From Exobasidium rhododendri (Eukaryota > Basidiomycota > Exobasidiomycetes > Exobasidiales > Exobasidiaceae): a stretch of DNA of 64,000 nucleotides. The stretch spans positions 930,001 through 994,000 of the forward strand of contig CP110630.1 of assembly GCA_026210745.1 (NCBI GenBank). The letters run 5' to 3'. The notes beneath the pieces were generated by a model. The model did no database searches. It was not told where the DNA came from and was given only the letters and a program-made list of their open reading frames with translations. Made by a program: the position numbers and the translations under genes. This document shows, in pieces, positions 35,375 through 46,562 of this stretch; the first letter of the stretch is position 1; the number at the start of each line of letters is the position of its first letter.

Positions 35375-36167
35375 ATGTCAGCTGGTAGGAGCAGTGCCAA
35401 GCGAAAGGCCTTGAGTGAGGTGGAAGATGACACAGCGTGAGTAGAGACGAATCGTTCGTTCAACGTGTGGATTATTTGGCAGCATACAGAATGCGATACC
35501 CTCTTCCTGTATTCAAATTCATCAGCGGAGTGAATGCATTCGCATCGGACAACAAGGCCCTCCACGCACAATTAGGTGAGTCCATTGCCTGAGAAGACCG
35601 ATAGACTACTAATCTCAAATCCTTTCTCCGCTGTAGATCACTTCGGTAAGAAGAAAAGTGTAGCGAGGGAGAAAGCGTACAAAGAAGTTACCGAGCATCG
35701 AAGGCAACACGAGAAGAATTTTGAGCAGTGTGATGCACAATTTCAAGAGACTGTCAGTAAAACATTCCTAAGCTTCCAGGAGACTGAGTCTTTCTTCAAC
35801 GATAGTATCATCAAGTACATCAAGTTGGCCTCATGCAATCTAGCTGCCGTCGATGTGAGTGTATCAATTTCGTCGTGATAGTATCAGTACCTCCACCGAT
35901 TCCTCTACTATGTGGCTCTTCCTAGAACTCATTTGAAAGCGTCATACAGTACCTCGATGCAAGACACGGCAAGAAATCCGCAGATCAGCTCCACAAGGCA
36001 ATCAACCACTTCAGAAGCTTACTTTTAGGTAGGCAATCTTAATGAGATCTCGTAATATTATCACGTCGAACCAGTATATCGGTCTCACTACCTCTTCTTT
36101 AAATCGTTCTGCAGCCCAGAAGGATTTACTTGACTCGGCCACTGCTGAAACCTGCAATTCTACATGA
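35375..36167 (+). CDS. unknown small charged, probably coiled-coil protein
   Basis: Five exons: 35375-35436, 35490-35575, 35637-35854, 35926-36028, 36115-36167; 173 aa. I do not recognise the family. The start MSAGRSSAKRKALSEVEDD has a nuclear-signal-like SAKRKALSE and is followed by PLPVFKFISGVNAFASDN. A strongly charged helical part follows (KKKSVAREKAYKEVTEHRRQ, then HEKNFEQCDAQFQETVSKTF). Residues about 85-150 include FNDSIIKYIKLASCNLAAVD and SVIQYLDARHGKKSADQLHK. Exon 2 phase works only with the acceptor after CATACAG. The unbroken phase over five exons argues for a real gene. Diverges from SHY1 with 241 bases between the start codons. Confidence 0.6.
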
Positions 36168-36334
36168 ACGCTGAACCTCTCTGTATGCGTAGGGGCAAGG
36201 AATGACGCCTCGCCAATCCTTGTGCACGCGCTAGTTTTTTCTCTTTCCCTCGAAATCTAATTACCGATACAAGCAACAAAACGCGTCTGCCTCTTGTACT
36301 TTCTTCTCTTGATTTCTCGTTTCGGTGACTTCGA

Positions 36335-38100
36335 ATGGTGGAGCCGAGCATGGCTACCGACCACACCCCTCCCGTGCCAGTTTTGTCACACAAGACAATT
36401 GTGATCAAGCTCGGCACATCGTCGATCTTGTCAGAAACGACGCATCAGCCCAAGCTTTCCATCCTATCCTCACTTGTTGAGACCTGTCATGCTCTTCGAG
36501 TCAAGGGCCACAAGGTTGTCCTGGTTTGTTCAGGTGCAATAGGAATGGGCAAGGTTCGGATGGGCATGATGAATCAAGACGCTCCTTCGAAGGGATCCTT
36601 GGGCGTCGGAGAGAGACAAGCTTTGGCTGCTTTGGGTCAATTGCGCCTGATTGCTTTGTGGGACAGTCTATTTGGGCAACTGGGGATCAGCGTTGCTCAG
36701 GTCCTCTTGACAAGAAATGACATCGCAGATGTGAGTAGATCATGGTATTCGTTATCGGGAAAAGTAGGAATGCAATCTGATACCAAAGATGATTGCACAC
36801 ACTACACCTCACTTAGCGACCTCGTTACCTTAATGCAAGGACAACCTTGCAAACACTTCTCTCCCCGAAATTCAATGCTATACCCATTGTCAACGAGAAC
36901 GATACGGTCTCTGTTTCAGAGCTACGATTTGGAGATAACGATACCCTGTCGGCCATTACAGCTGGTCTGATCGACGCTGATTTTCTGTTCTTGCTTACCG
37001 ATGTAGACGGTCTATACACTGGGAATCCTCGATCAGATCCTCTAGCGAGGAGGTTGGGCGTGGTAGATAATGTCACCAGAGTCCGGCGTCTGGTCAACGT
37101 ATCCAGTCTGGGGAGCCAATTCGGAACAGGTGGAATGATGACAAAGCTGATAGCGGCAGAGTTGGCCACAGCAGCGGGAGTAGCGACGGTCATCATCAAT
37201 GGTACTAGACCTGAGAATATCATCAAAGTGGTGGAAGGCGGAATCCCAACTTTGTCGCCCAAAGAAAGTGCTGATCAAGACAATCTTGGATCCTCCATCT
37301 CTTCGTTGATTGTCGAAGAAGAAAAGGATACCATCGGATGGCCTGCTCTGGATGAACCACCTCATACCATATTTTTACCCCTTCTCAATCCTCTCAAGCC
37401 AGGTAAATGGAGCATCCTTCATGCTCTACATCCTGCTGGAACTATCATCATAGATCAAGGAGCATTTGATCGGATTGCCAGGCCTGAGAGTGGGGGTAGA
37501 CTGCTACCGGCGGGTGTCATTGGCGTGGACGGAACGTGGGAGAGAATGCAAGCTGTCCGAGTCGTTGCGAGGAGGAAGAGAACGACGCATGAGGAGGGCG
37601 ATCAAGTAGCACTATCTAGCTCGGTGAACACTTCTGCTTCATCAAAGAAGCTACATGCATACCTGCAAAGGACGTTCAATAGCACACCACTATCGTCTAA
37701 GCCTAGTTCGGGAGCAGCCACACCGCCCTTATCCGTCAGCAATCTCATTGATGCACCTACTACCACCAAATCGTCTACTCTACTCGACTTAGCACAGACT
37801 GATCCCCTCACAGACACTCACAGTGCGCCAGAAGAAGAGTGGGAACTTGTCGAAGTAGGCAGAGGATTGGCCAACTACAATTCCATCGAGAGCGAACGCA
37901 TCAAGGGCATCAAGAGGTGAGCAAAGGTACCTTTGGAATTACGAGGCCTAGCTTACCATCAATCTAATCTCCCTTTCCCCTTTTATATCTGTCCACTTTA
38001 CAGCTCAAAGATCGCCACGGTGCTCGGCTACGCTGACAGCGATTACATCGTAGATCAACTTGCTCTCCACTCTTCCCCATCTGAGCTATTGCGATTCTAA
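36335..38100 (+). CDS. PRO1: glutamate 5-kinase
   Basis: Three exons: 36335-36730, 36817-37916, 38004-38100; 530 aa. It catalyses ATP-dependent phosphorylation of glutamate, the first step of proline synthesis, in the cytosol. Motifs: TIVIKLGTSSIL, KVVLVCSGAIGMGKVRMG, LGVGERQALAALGQLRLIAL, LTRNDIAD joined by splicing to RPRYLNARTTLQTLL, then IPIVNENDTVSV, FGDNDTLSAITAGLIDADFL, LLTDVDGLYTGNPRSDP, and GTGGMMTKLIAAELATAAGV. A PUA RNA-binding-like domain follows (AGTIIIDQGAFDRI) with a Ser/Thr-rich insert, and it closes with YNSIESERIKGIKSS spliced to ATVLGYADSDYIVD. Feedback inhibition by proline is family knowledge. A second Met six codons in could also serve. Confidence 0.96.
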
Positions 38101-38215
38101 TGCGATCTCACAGATTGATCCTCACATGTAAAAGTAATCGGATTCTTACTATTCAATTGTATAAAGTGACAAGTCTTTGGGTTTTCATGCGAAACGTGGA
38201 TACTCTACCCGTCCG

Positions 38216-41200
38216 TCAGATGGTGCTGCTGGTCGTGATTGCTGTGTTCGTGCTCGTTGTCGTGCTGCTGTTTGTTGGTATTGTTGCCGTCGTCGTCGGT
38301 GCTGCTGCTTGTTGCACGCCTGCCGTACTTCTATACTCCTCCTTGATCACCCATCTGGCGCCCATCTTCTTGCTCAGCTTTTCTGCATACACGTTGATGC
38401 ACGCGTCAATGTTGGCCTTTGTCACCGTCTTGCCCAACGATGCAAACTTAGTCTTCAGCTCTTCCACAAGCACGGGTCGGATGGACGTGCTTCCTTCGAT
38501 GTTCTGCAAGAGTGTTGGGAGGTGTTGATTAGGGAAGGTTTCGGCTTTCAGTTTGCTACTCGTCGACGCTGGTTGAGGCCCCGCCTTGCACGCCTTTGCG
38601 ATCACTTCTGCCTCTCGCTTCACGACGGAGAGACCACCCGTCAGGTCCGGTCCTGCGACAAAGGCATGCTCGCTGGATACAAACGTGAATGGATTGAGAC
38701 CAGGTCGAGCGTCTGCAGGAACAAAGATGAGAGGGCTTCAGAGAGTCGTTCTTGGCTCTAGCTTCTCGTATTTCATCCCTCATCTTTCTCGTCGACTCAC
38801 CATTGAGGAAATCAATCTGATAGCCCTTGAAGCCGTCGTAGCTCGTCTCGCCGACATGCTGTTGCCAGTGTGGCCCGGTAGAGAAAGGCACGAGCTTCGC
38901 ATCGAACCTACGTCCAATAGGCTTTATTTTCTTCTTTCTAGGTTGAAGGAAGTTGATCAGACCACCTCCTCCTGTTCTAGGGTCCTTTGATGTGGTGGTC
39001 TTGACTGCAGTCGGCGCGACGACGTTTCCCTTGGCATCTATCTCATACACCTCCAAGTCTTGTAACAGTGGTGCTGTGGCCTTTGCCTGCCCAACGCCTT
39101 CCTCCTCCTCCTCCGCCTCCGCCTCCTCTTCCTCCTCTTCTTCCAGATCATCTACCAGCCAATCATCCATCTCAGAATCATCGTCAGATCGTTCTCCATC
39201 CTCGTCCTCCTTCTCGTCATTGTCCATCAAGTCATCACCGTCGTTCGGATCCTCATCCTCCCATTCCGCATCTGAATCATACGAGTAGTCTAATGCGACT
39301 GGATCTTGCCCCAGTGGCCTGCGAGGTCCTACCAGATTCGTCGTTCTCGTCCAGGTTCCTAATGTACGGAAAGGTGCAGTGTCGTCAGTCTTTTCCGAGC
39401 AGAACACACACCACATCACTACTCTTCACCCGTGCACTCACCATACCAAGCTGGCCTTCGATCGGTTGCAAAGTGGAGCAGCTTCATCGGAATCTTGCTG
39501 CGATCCGACAGATTGTGCAGCCCTCGCTTGCCATTCTCTTCCAGCTTCTCGTCATTCAATACGCTGGCTTCTGTGATTAGCCGCATACTCTCTCGAACGC
39601 TAATTGGTGGATGAATGCCCTTCCGAGGACGTCTGGCATGGGATCTCTTTGTAGAAACCTGTGCTTTGAATAATTGCAACAGGTCTACAGCGTTTTCTTC
39701 GGCTAGCCTACCAACATGAAGAGCACAAGGGCTGCCCGTCCTGAAGGAATTGATGGGAGCCACATCCTTGTAGAGACAAGCTTGAAACGCCTTGTCGAAA
39801 TCCGAAATGGATGCATCCTTTTGTTCTGCCTTGATTGGTGAGACTGAACGAGGTCTTTGAATGAAGCTGGACATGAAGCTGGCCGCTTTGGAATTCGCTT
39901 GCGCTTCTCTCTTCTTCTTTGCCTCCTTGTCTGCCTCCTTCTTCTCTTTCTCTACTCGCTTTAGCTCTCTTTGCCTCTTCTTCTCCTCTCTTTCGGCTTG
40001 CTTAGCCTCTTGTTCTGGGCTCAAGGCCACCGCTTTCTTGACTTCACTCCGTTCCTTTGCTGGGCCAACAAGTTGAGAAGTAGATCCTTTGGAGTCGCCG
40101 TTCTCTATTGGCGATGCTGCTAGTACTGCCTTCTTCTTTGGTGAAGGGGTGGAAAATTCATCCTCCGTTGGCTTCACATCCTCTTCATCATCTTCGATGA
40201 CGATGGCTGCTTCCTTTTCTTGTTGTCGTTGTTGGACAGTAGCATCAGGCGCTCGAATACCAACTTTACTTGCGTCTCGTCTCCACGTATTAGTATGGCA
40301 AAGCACACCATTCTTCATCAAGTCGACAAGCCTGCTTCTCGGCGCAAGGAGGTCATATCTCACATGAGCGGGCATTTCTTGGAACGTCTGTTCGATTTCC
40401 GCTTTCGCCCGAACTCGCTCTTCCCTCCTTGCCAAGATCTTCTCTCGATTGTCAGCAGCGAGCAGTCCTACATCTTTTATCTCCCATCGCCAAATATGAA
40501 TAGGAGAATGCTTGAGATGCGATCGGACCGAGGAATCAGTAGCACCGGCATCGTCGATGGCGTAATTGACCCTCTCTGCCACCTTTTCGATTGCTTTGAC
40601 AATGGAACTTGTCGTGAGTATTTCCTGAACGGTGAGGACAGCGTCTCCGTCCACGTCTTCATCTGCTACTGGTACAACGAGTTCTTTGATTTTGTTGGCC
40701 GCATCAAAAAGGCTTTTGTCGCTGTTGTGAGTGAGGGGATAAGAGTGAATCTGATGTCAGTACCACGCCTCTCCTAATCACATAAGGTGGGACTTGTTCT
40801 TGTCCTCCTCACCTCTCCTGTGTCAGCTTTGCGATCATGTGTAGATGCTCATCCGGTATGTCCGTCAATGGCTGCTTGCAAGTTTCCAGGAATGAGTTGA
40901 ATGCAATTATAGTACTGAGCGTCGACATGCTCCTTGACCATTCAATAGTCTTCTGTTTTAGAGTGAAACGTTTATTCTTGAATAGGGTGAGCGTGGCCGG
41001 TTTGGCCATCTGTGTTGGACTCTGTGCATCTGTGGAGCAGCAATTCCCTAGTAAGCCTCGAAGCGATCTACTTCCTTGTGTCGAGAAGTGTAGAGAACTC
41101 ACCTGCCTTCATCTTCTTGGAAGTGTCTGACCTATCAATCTGACTTCTCTCTTCGGACTGTGGTAATGCACGCTTGCTGGCCTGGTGGGAAGTCTGCGTC

Positions 41201-41295
41201 GTGGCCCCGTTGTTCATTTTCAAGTCAGGCATGGCGTCCAGTGGCTGCGAAGACGATTCTCCTAGCACGCTCATTGGCTTTTGGAATTTGAGCAT
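38216..41295 (-). CDS. RLF2/CAC1: chromatin assembly factor 1 large subunit
   Basis: Five exons: 41295-41103, 41047-40813, 40721-39442, 39358-38801, 38712-38216; 920 aa. CAF-1 deposits H3-H4 on newly copied DNA together with PCNA. Features in order: a phosphomotif-rich start, FKNKRFTLKQKTIEW, a helical N-terminal region, the KER-type charged stretch at 39900-40020 (EEKKRQRELKRVEKEKKEAD), SKAASFMSSFIQRP, the ED region, MKLLHFATDRRPAWYG spliced to TWTRTTNLVGPRRPLGQDP (family core), DYSYDSDAEWEDEDPNDGDD, a long acidic run, and a winged-helix-like C-terminal part. An unstructured Thr/Ser/Asn tail ends it. Every intron is in phase. It converges on PRO1 with 115 bases between stops. Confidence 0.9.
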
Positions 41296-42078
41296 GCTCT
41301 AATCAGCACCTCTCAGCAAAAGCGACGAGAGCGGCAAAATCAAGGTAGCGAAAGAAAGGGAGAGAAGTCCGGCTCTTCGTAGGTGGACAGAAGTTAGGGG
41401 AGGAATCAATCTAATTTCGTGACGCAAGCCGTGTCGCGTCGCGAGAGAGAGAGAGCAACAAAAAAGACTATATCCCTTGAGTATTGATTGTATCGTAATT
41501 GCGAAGATAAGAAAACAGAGGACCGTGATTCGTATTAATTTTCGTGTTGCTCTCAATGGCCAAAGTCAAACAACGTACACTAGACGACCAACGCAAGCGC
41601 TTATTTTCACGCATGCCCTTCCCCCTTCTCCTCTCCAGGGAAGAAATCCTTCGGGTACACCAAAGGAGACTTCGGTCTATTCTTTTGCGCTCATCATGCA
41701 ACCTGCAGCACCCTCACATCAATCATCGTGTCCCACTAACGGGCAGAGAACGGGCCACTGCTCGTCCACCTAATGCACATATCTCATGAGGACCAATCGA
41801 CGTGAGAGAAATGATATGTCTCAGGAGTAACTGTATTTCTTTTTAGATTTAGCTTGGTGTCGATCTTCGCCAAGAACCTTGAGCTGAGAGAGACGTCGGG
41901 GTACCTTTCCGCGATCAAACAATCAAGTCTCTGATTGTGAGAAAAAAAGCTCAGACTGACGGAGTCCAAAACGCTTGTCTGTCCTCTTGCTGCGCCATAC
42001 CAATCCCTACGTTTTTGCACCTTGCTACACCTCGACGCTCACCTTCTGATCAGACCTCTACAATTAAGTGCTCAGAGG
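41296..42078. promoter_or_regulatory. divergent promoter region, CAF-1 / GH105
   Basis: This 783-base gap separates the two start codons. It has short open frames on both strands without recognisable content, and a GAGAGAGAGAG stretch near 41445. No gene is supported. Confidence 0.4.
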
Positions 42079-43574
42079 ATGAACACATTCCTCCTACATC
42101 TCTTGCTCTTTCTTTCTCTTCATCATTTCTCAGAAGCCCACAAGGTCTCTCGAACTCACTCATACATAGACGAGTCTGACATTGGCTTTGACCTTGCTCA
42201 AGCCGTCGAAGGCGCGAAACGCCTATCCCGTCACTCCTGGGAGTACGGAGCAACCGCTCAAGCGTTGCTCGAGGTATACAATCCCGAGCTTTCTGTCTTC
42301 TCCAAGCATGCATTTCCTTCTGGCTCAATACCAAACGTGAGCAGTGAAGACGTCGAAGCGCTTCATTACCTGGCGCCCCACATCCTAGTGAATGGTGACA
42401 CGCTCGCAAATGGAGATGGTGCCAATGGAGACCCCGCTTCTCTGGGTGTTGGTGCTCTTCTGCTGGGAGTCAGAAGTGACAGCGTCAAGCATGCAGCCAC
42501 TCGCCAAATAAAACACCTCTACAAAGCTCCTCTCTACTTCAATGGCGCGATTAGTCAGCGAGAAGGAATACCGGAGCTATGGGCAGATGGCATGTTCATG
42601 ATTCCTCCCTTTCTGGCTTACTATGCAGTTGCAACTCAGAATGAGAGTCTCCTCAGAGATGCCATCCAGCAATGCAGACTATATCGGCAAGTACTGCGAG
42701 CAAACACGAGTCAAGAATGGAACGGCCTGTGGGTGCATATTGTAGGACCTGCATCCCAATCTCTTGGCATTTGGTCTACTGGTGAGACAGCGATGTGGCA
42801 GATTTTGCGTACGAAGGAGCAGGGTTTAGATACGTTCACTTCTTCTGTCTCATAGGAAACGGCTGGGCTGCTTTGGGCCTAGCGCGGGTACTGGGTACGG
42901 TGAAGCATTGGAAGAGGAGCGCTGATTGGGAGGACGAGCAACACGAGCTGATCGGATATATGATGGAAATCTTTACTGGACTCAATGGTGTTTCTGTGAG
43001 TTTTTTTTTAGTCCTTTCCCGCATTAAGATGCGATACACTGAAAGACATTATGATCTTCAGGCAGAGCCACAGACTGGTTTGCTAAGGAACTACCTCGTA
43101 GGCGGGTCAAGCAGCCAAAACGACAGAAGTGTAAAGTGGTTTGGCGAGGGAGCCGGTTCGGCAGCTCTAGTTGCTGCAGCTTTACGATTGGCCGTCATGG
43201 AGCCCGCGATCGCCAGGCCTCTTTTGGGGGATTTGAAATCGATACGAGAAGCCGTCATCTCTCGTGTTAATTCGACCGGCTATCTTGAACCGACAGTGAA
43301 CCCTCTAGATTGGTTTACAAGTGTTCCTGACACAAACGGTGAGTGTGTGGGAGGACCGTTACACTCGAAAAGGAAAGAAGGGGGCGGAGGAACGGATAGA
43401 ATCGGAGCGGAGTAAAGATTGTCTGACGAAGAATGTTGCATTGTTTGCAATCGCACAGGCAGTCCGGAAGGCCAAGCATTCATCAGCATGATGGGAGCAG
43501 CATGGCGAGATTGTGTGAAGACACATATTTGTACGACCGAAACCTTGTCCGCCGATCGAAGGAGAGAATTATGA
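42079..43574 (+). CDS. secreted GH105/GH88-type glycoside hydrolase
   Basis: Four exons: 42079-42781, 42856-42995, 43062-43338, 43459-43574; 411 aa. A signal peptide is seen (MNTFLLHLLLFLSLHHFSEA). Family motifs include ELWADGMFMIPPFLAYYAVA with the catalytic-region Asp, GIWSTG joined by splicing to NGWAALGLARVLG, and SPEGQAFISMMGAAWRD at the end. GH105 enzymes hydrate unsaturated rhamnogalacturonides released by pectate lyases. The expected activity is thus in pectin use, like the CE12-type gene 23 kb away. The usual LWHQ substrate motif is seen only as QTGLLRNY, so substrate range may differ. N-glycosylation sites are present (for example NES, NTS). Confidence 0.83.
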
Positions 43575-45543
43575 TGACGCAGAATATTTGGTTCGACCCA
43601 AAGAGGAAGGTCAGGGCCGTTCCTTATTTTCCCAAGCCTGTCCCCTCTCATACTCAACTCAGCCCCCCTGTCGGCAATGGCGGTCAACGATCGTCCACAT
43701 TTACGATAGAAGCTCTCCCTTCACCGCCTCCCGCAAGCCACTCCTTAAACTTTATCTTGTAAGGTAATACTTTTATCAACTTTATTTCATCGAGGAGGAT
43801 CTTGATTTTACTCAACGTGCCGCAAACTAGCCGGGCTCTCCTCGAGACCGCTCTGCGGATCGCAATAGCCATCATTAGACTCGAGATATGACGAAATACC
43901 ACTCGAGACTGCCCGACGGGAAACGCAATTTAGAATGGCGATGGACCGACGAACATCTACGTGTGTGTACTTCCGCGTGCTGTCCAGTACAAGTGGAGTG
44001 GAGGGAGCGACACGTTGTGAAGAGATTAGAAGTGGATAAACACTAATTCAACGCGAGTTATGACTACAGTGGCTGCTCTCCCAGCCTATCTCACACTAGC
44101 TTCGAATGGTGCGTAGATTAAAAACAAAAAGGTAAAGAAAAAGCGTCGGTCTCACTCCAAGTCCGATCTTATGGTAGAGACAATCATACAAACAATTAAG
44201 CCCTGAGAACGACACTCTTTTCCTTTTCGAGACGTCGCGAAGGGGTATTGTCAAGATTGCAGCATGGGCGGACATCGAACACAAAAGATACGATTTCCTT
44301 TCCACGATCCGAGAGGTGCTTGTCTTCTGAACTTAAATGTAGACGGAATTCTTCCAGGAGGGGGGAAGACGAGGTGGCTTGTGTTTCTTGAACTCTAAAT
44401 AATGCTACACTCACACTAAAGACAGAGGGATAGGTTGAGATGCACATGCATGTACGCAGCTGATACTGTCCCTGTGACGGTTCAAGTGACCAAACCTTAA
44501 GCCCGGACACAGCCAATCTACTACCTGTCTGTCTCCGCCACCCTGTATTCCTCCTTTACAGCCTGGCTTGCAGCGGAATAAAGCACTCTAAGAAAGACTT
44601 ACTGGCGTCTTTGCCGCTGCTGGCAATCTATCTCGTCGTCTTGCATCTCATAGCCCCCCCCAAAGTAAGCAATGATACTCTCTTGTGAAGTCGTCCCCTC
44701 CATCGAAGTAGTAATGACACATGCACTGTCGATTGTGAAACCTTACCATAGATCCAACAGACTAGGAGAAGTCTCAAGGGGAATTATATAGTCTATACCT
44801 CGCCCAGTGGGGCCCATTGTATTCGTAGTGCCAACGCTTTATCACCTCGGCACATACAGTCATACAACGCAGGAACTTGAAGAGGACGACGCAGAGCACA
44901 GCGTCAGTGTCACACGCGTTTAGGCCACCTCTCAGTCCACTACGCACGACGACTAGCGTACTTTCTGTTGTATCTGTACTTCTAAAGACCAATAGCAAAC
45001 ATTGATGTGCTCGCTGTGTTTGAAATTGGGATTCTATCGGCGAAAAAAAGAGAAAAGTGGGAAAAGTTAATAAAATATTCCCACCAAACTTTGGCAGAAA
45101 ATTCAGGTGCCGCCAGGGGAATATGTGCCAGCCACCACCCCACTTACTTGCTTGATTGCCCTTTTAGTAAGAAAGGCGCTAAAGGACTTCCCTGCGTACT
45201 GCGTTTTGTTATTGTATTCAGAGCCCGCCCATCCTGTGCCAATTCGATCAGCGCTCAGATGCCTTGTCGGGTAAAACCGATGATGATTTTCCCTTTCCTT
45301 ATACTCACAAAGTGGAAGAGACGTTATGCGAATGTGTACATTTGTGTATCTCACATGTGTGCGTAGGCAACGGGTGTACCTACCGGGGTGGCTGGGAGGA
45401 CCAAGCTTAAAAGGGGAACGATTCCCATCCACCACATTCCAAACATTCCCCATCTTCACACTCTTCCTTACCCTCCTCCTCGCCTCTAACCTCTACCTCC
45501 ATCACCCGACCTTCTTCGATTGGGCCTGTTGTATATCGCAAAA
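43575..45543. other. 2-kb region without recognisable gene, upstream of the repeat-peptide gene
   Basis: The longest gap in the window. Open frames here are short (74-119 codons), without known motifs or consistent splice joins. I searched by eye for tRNA B-box patterns and found none convincing. Near its right end a TATA-like CTTAAAAG lies at about 45405 and a strongly pyrimidine-rich tract at about 45440-45535. Both fit a strong promoter for the peptide-precursor gene. Confidence 0.45.
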
Positions 45544-46562
45544 ATGCGATCGTTCAACACCATCTTGGCATTTGTTTTGCTCTCGGTCACCTTAGTTGTG
45601 TCAAGCCCTGTTCCTATTGTGAGTCTTTGACACTCTTGCTTGTATCCAGGCTACACGCCGGGAGCGTATCGTTCTGAGGGACTGATCGAAGTTTTCTTTC
45701 ACAGGGATCATCGGCTGCACTTGAGGAACGAGCACCTTTCAGCCCCCCCGGCAAGGCATGGAAGCGAGAGGAGGCTCTTGAAGAGCGATCACCCTTCAGC
45801 CCCCCTGGCAAGGCATGGAAGCGAGAGGAGGCTCTCGAAGAGCGATCACCTTTCAGCCCCCCTGGCAAGGCATGGAAGCGAGAAGAGGCACTTGAGGAAC
45901 GATCACCTTTCAGCCCCCCTGGCAAGGCATGGAAGCGAGAGGAGGCTCTTGAAGAGCGATCGCCCTTCAGCCCCCCCGGCAAGGCATGGAAGCGAGACGA
46001 AGCTCTCGAAGAGCGATCACCTTTCAGCCCCCCTGGCAAGGCATGGAAGCGAGACGAAGCTCTCGAAGAGCGATCACCTTTCAGCCCCCCTGGCAAGGCA
46101 TGGAAGCGAGACGAAGCTCTCGAAGAGCGATCACCCTTCAGCCCCCCTGGCAAGGCATGGAAGCGAGACGAAGCTCTCGAAGAGCGATCACCCTTCAGCC
46201 CCCCTGGCAAGGCATGGAAGCGAGAGGAAGCTCTCGAAGAGCGATCACCCTTCAGCCCCCCTGGCAAGGCATGGAAGCGAGAGGAGGCTCTCGAAGAGCG
46301 ATCGCCCTTCAGCCCCCCTGGCAAGGCATGGAAGCGAGAAGAGGCTCTTGAAGAGCGAGCACCTTTCAGCCCCCCCGGCAAGGCATGGAAGCGAGAAGAG
46401 GCTCTTGAAGAGCGAGCACCTTTCAGCCCCCCCGGCAAGGCATGGAAGCGAGAAGAGGCTCTCGAAGAGCGATCGCCCTTCAGCCCCCCCGGCAAGGCAT
46501 GGAAGCGAGAAGAGGCTCTCGAAGAGCGAGCACCTTTCAGCCCCCCTGGCAAGGCGTACTAG
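45544..46562 (+). CDS. secreted tandem-repeat peptide precursor, kexin-processed, alpha-factor-like layout
   Basis: Two exons: 45544-45618 and 45705-46562; 310 aa. A signal peptide MRSFNTILAFVLLSVTLVVS is followed by SPVPI, the intron, then GSSAALEER. From there come 14 exact 57-base units (19 aa each) plus a final partial one. Unit: (S/A)PFSPPGKAW-KR-(E/D)EALEER. Copies 1, 12, 13 and 15 start with Ala, the rest with Ser; the spacer after copies 5-8 is DEALEER. The 15th copy is APFSPPGKAY followed at once by the stop. Lys-Arg sites are kexin targets, so decapeptides, or 17-mers with the spacer, would be released in the secretory pathway. No CAAX box. Third-base differences between units all keep the protein, showing selection on it. 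Role (mating, signalling or RiPP) is not known. Confidence 0.87.
45732..46562 (+). repeat. 57-bp tandem repeat array, 14 full copies plus one partial
   Basis: The unit is exactly 57 bases, in frame, with a near-invariant core TTCAGCCCCCCYGGCAAGGC. Differences are mostly synonymous (CTT/CTC, TCA/TCG, CCC/CCT) or Ser/Ala and Glu/Asp changes. The pattern of shared variants in neighbouring copies (for example GACGAA in copies 5-8) suggests spread by unequal exchange. Confidence 0.97.

Noticed and set aside
38216-38760. 194-codon plus-strand frame rich in Cys and Arg
   Set aside because: It lies opposite the CAF-1 C-terminal exon and reflects its Thr/Ser/Asn codons.
39070-39290. Ser-rich plus-strand frame at a TCC/TCT repeat
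   Set aside because: It is the complement of the acidic Glu/Asp run in the CAF-1 subunit.
43575-45543. Possible tRNA or small RNA gene in the 2-kb gap
   Set aside because: GGTTC-type boxes seen near 43591 and 44479 lack a matching A box, acceptor stem and spacing.
45614-46552. 312-codon open frame on the minus strand across the 57-base repeats
   Set aside because: It has no start context, signal or splice logic and exists only because the repeat unit lacks stops. The plus-strand frame has a signal peptide and kexin sites.
45732-46562. Regular repeats considered as a CRISPR array
   Set aside because: Units are contiguous without unique spacers, are in a coding frame with a signal peptide, and the genome is eukaryotic.
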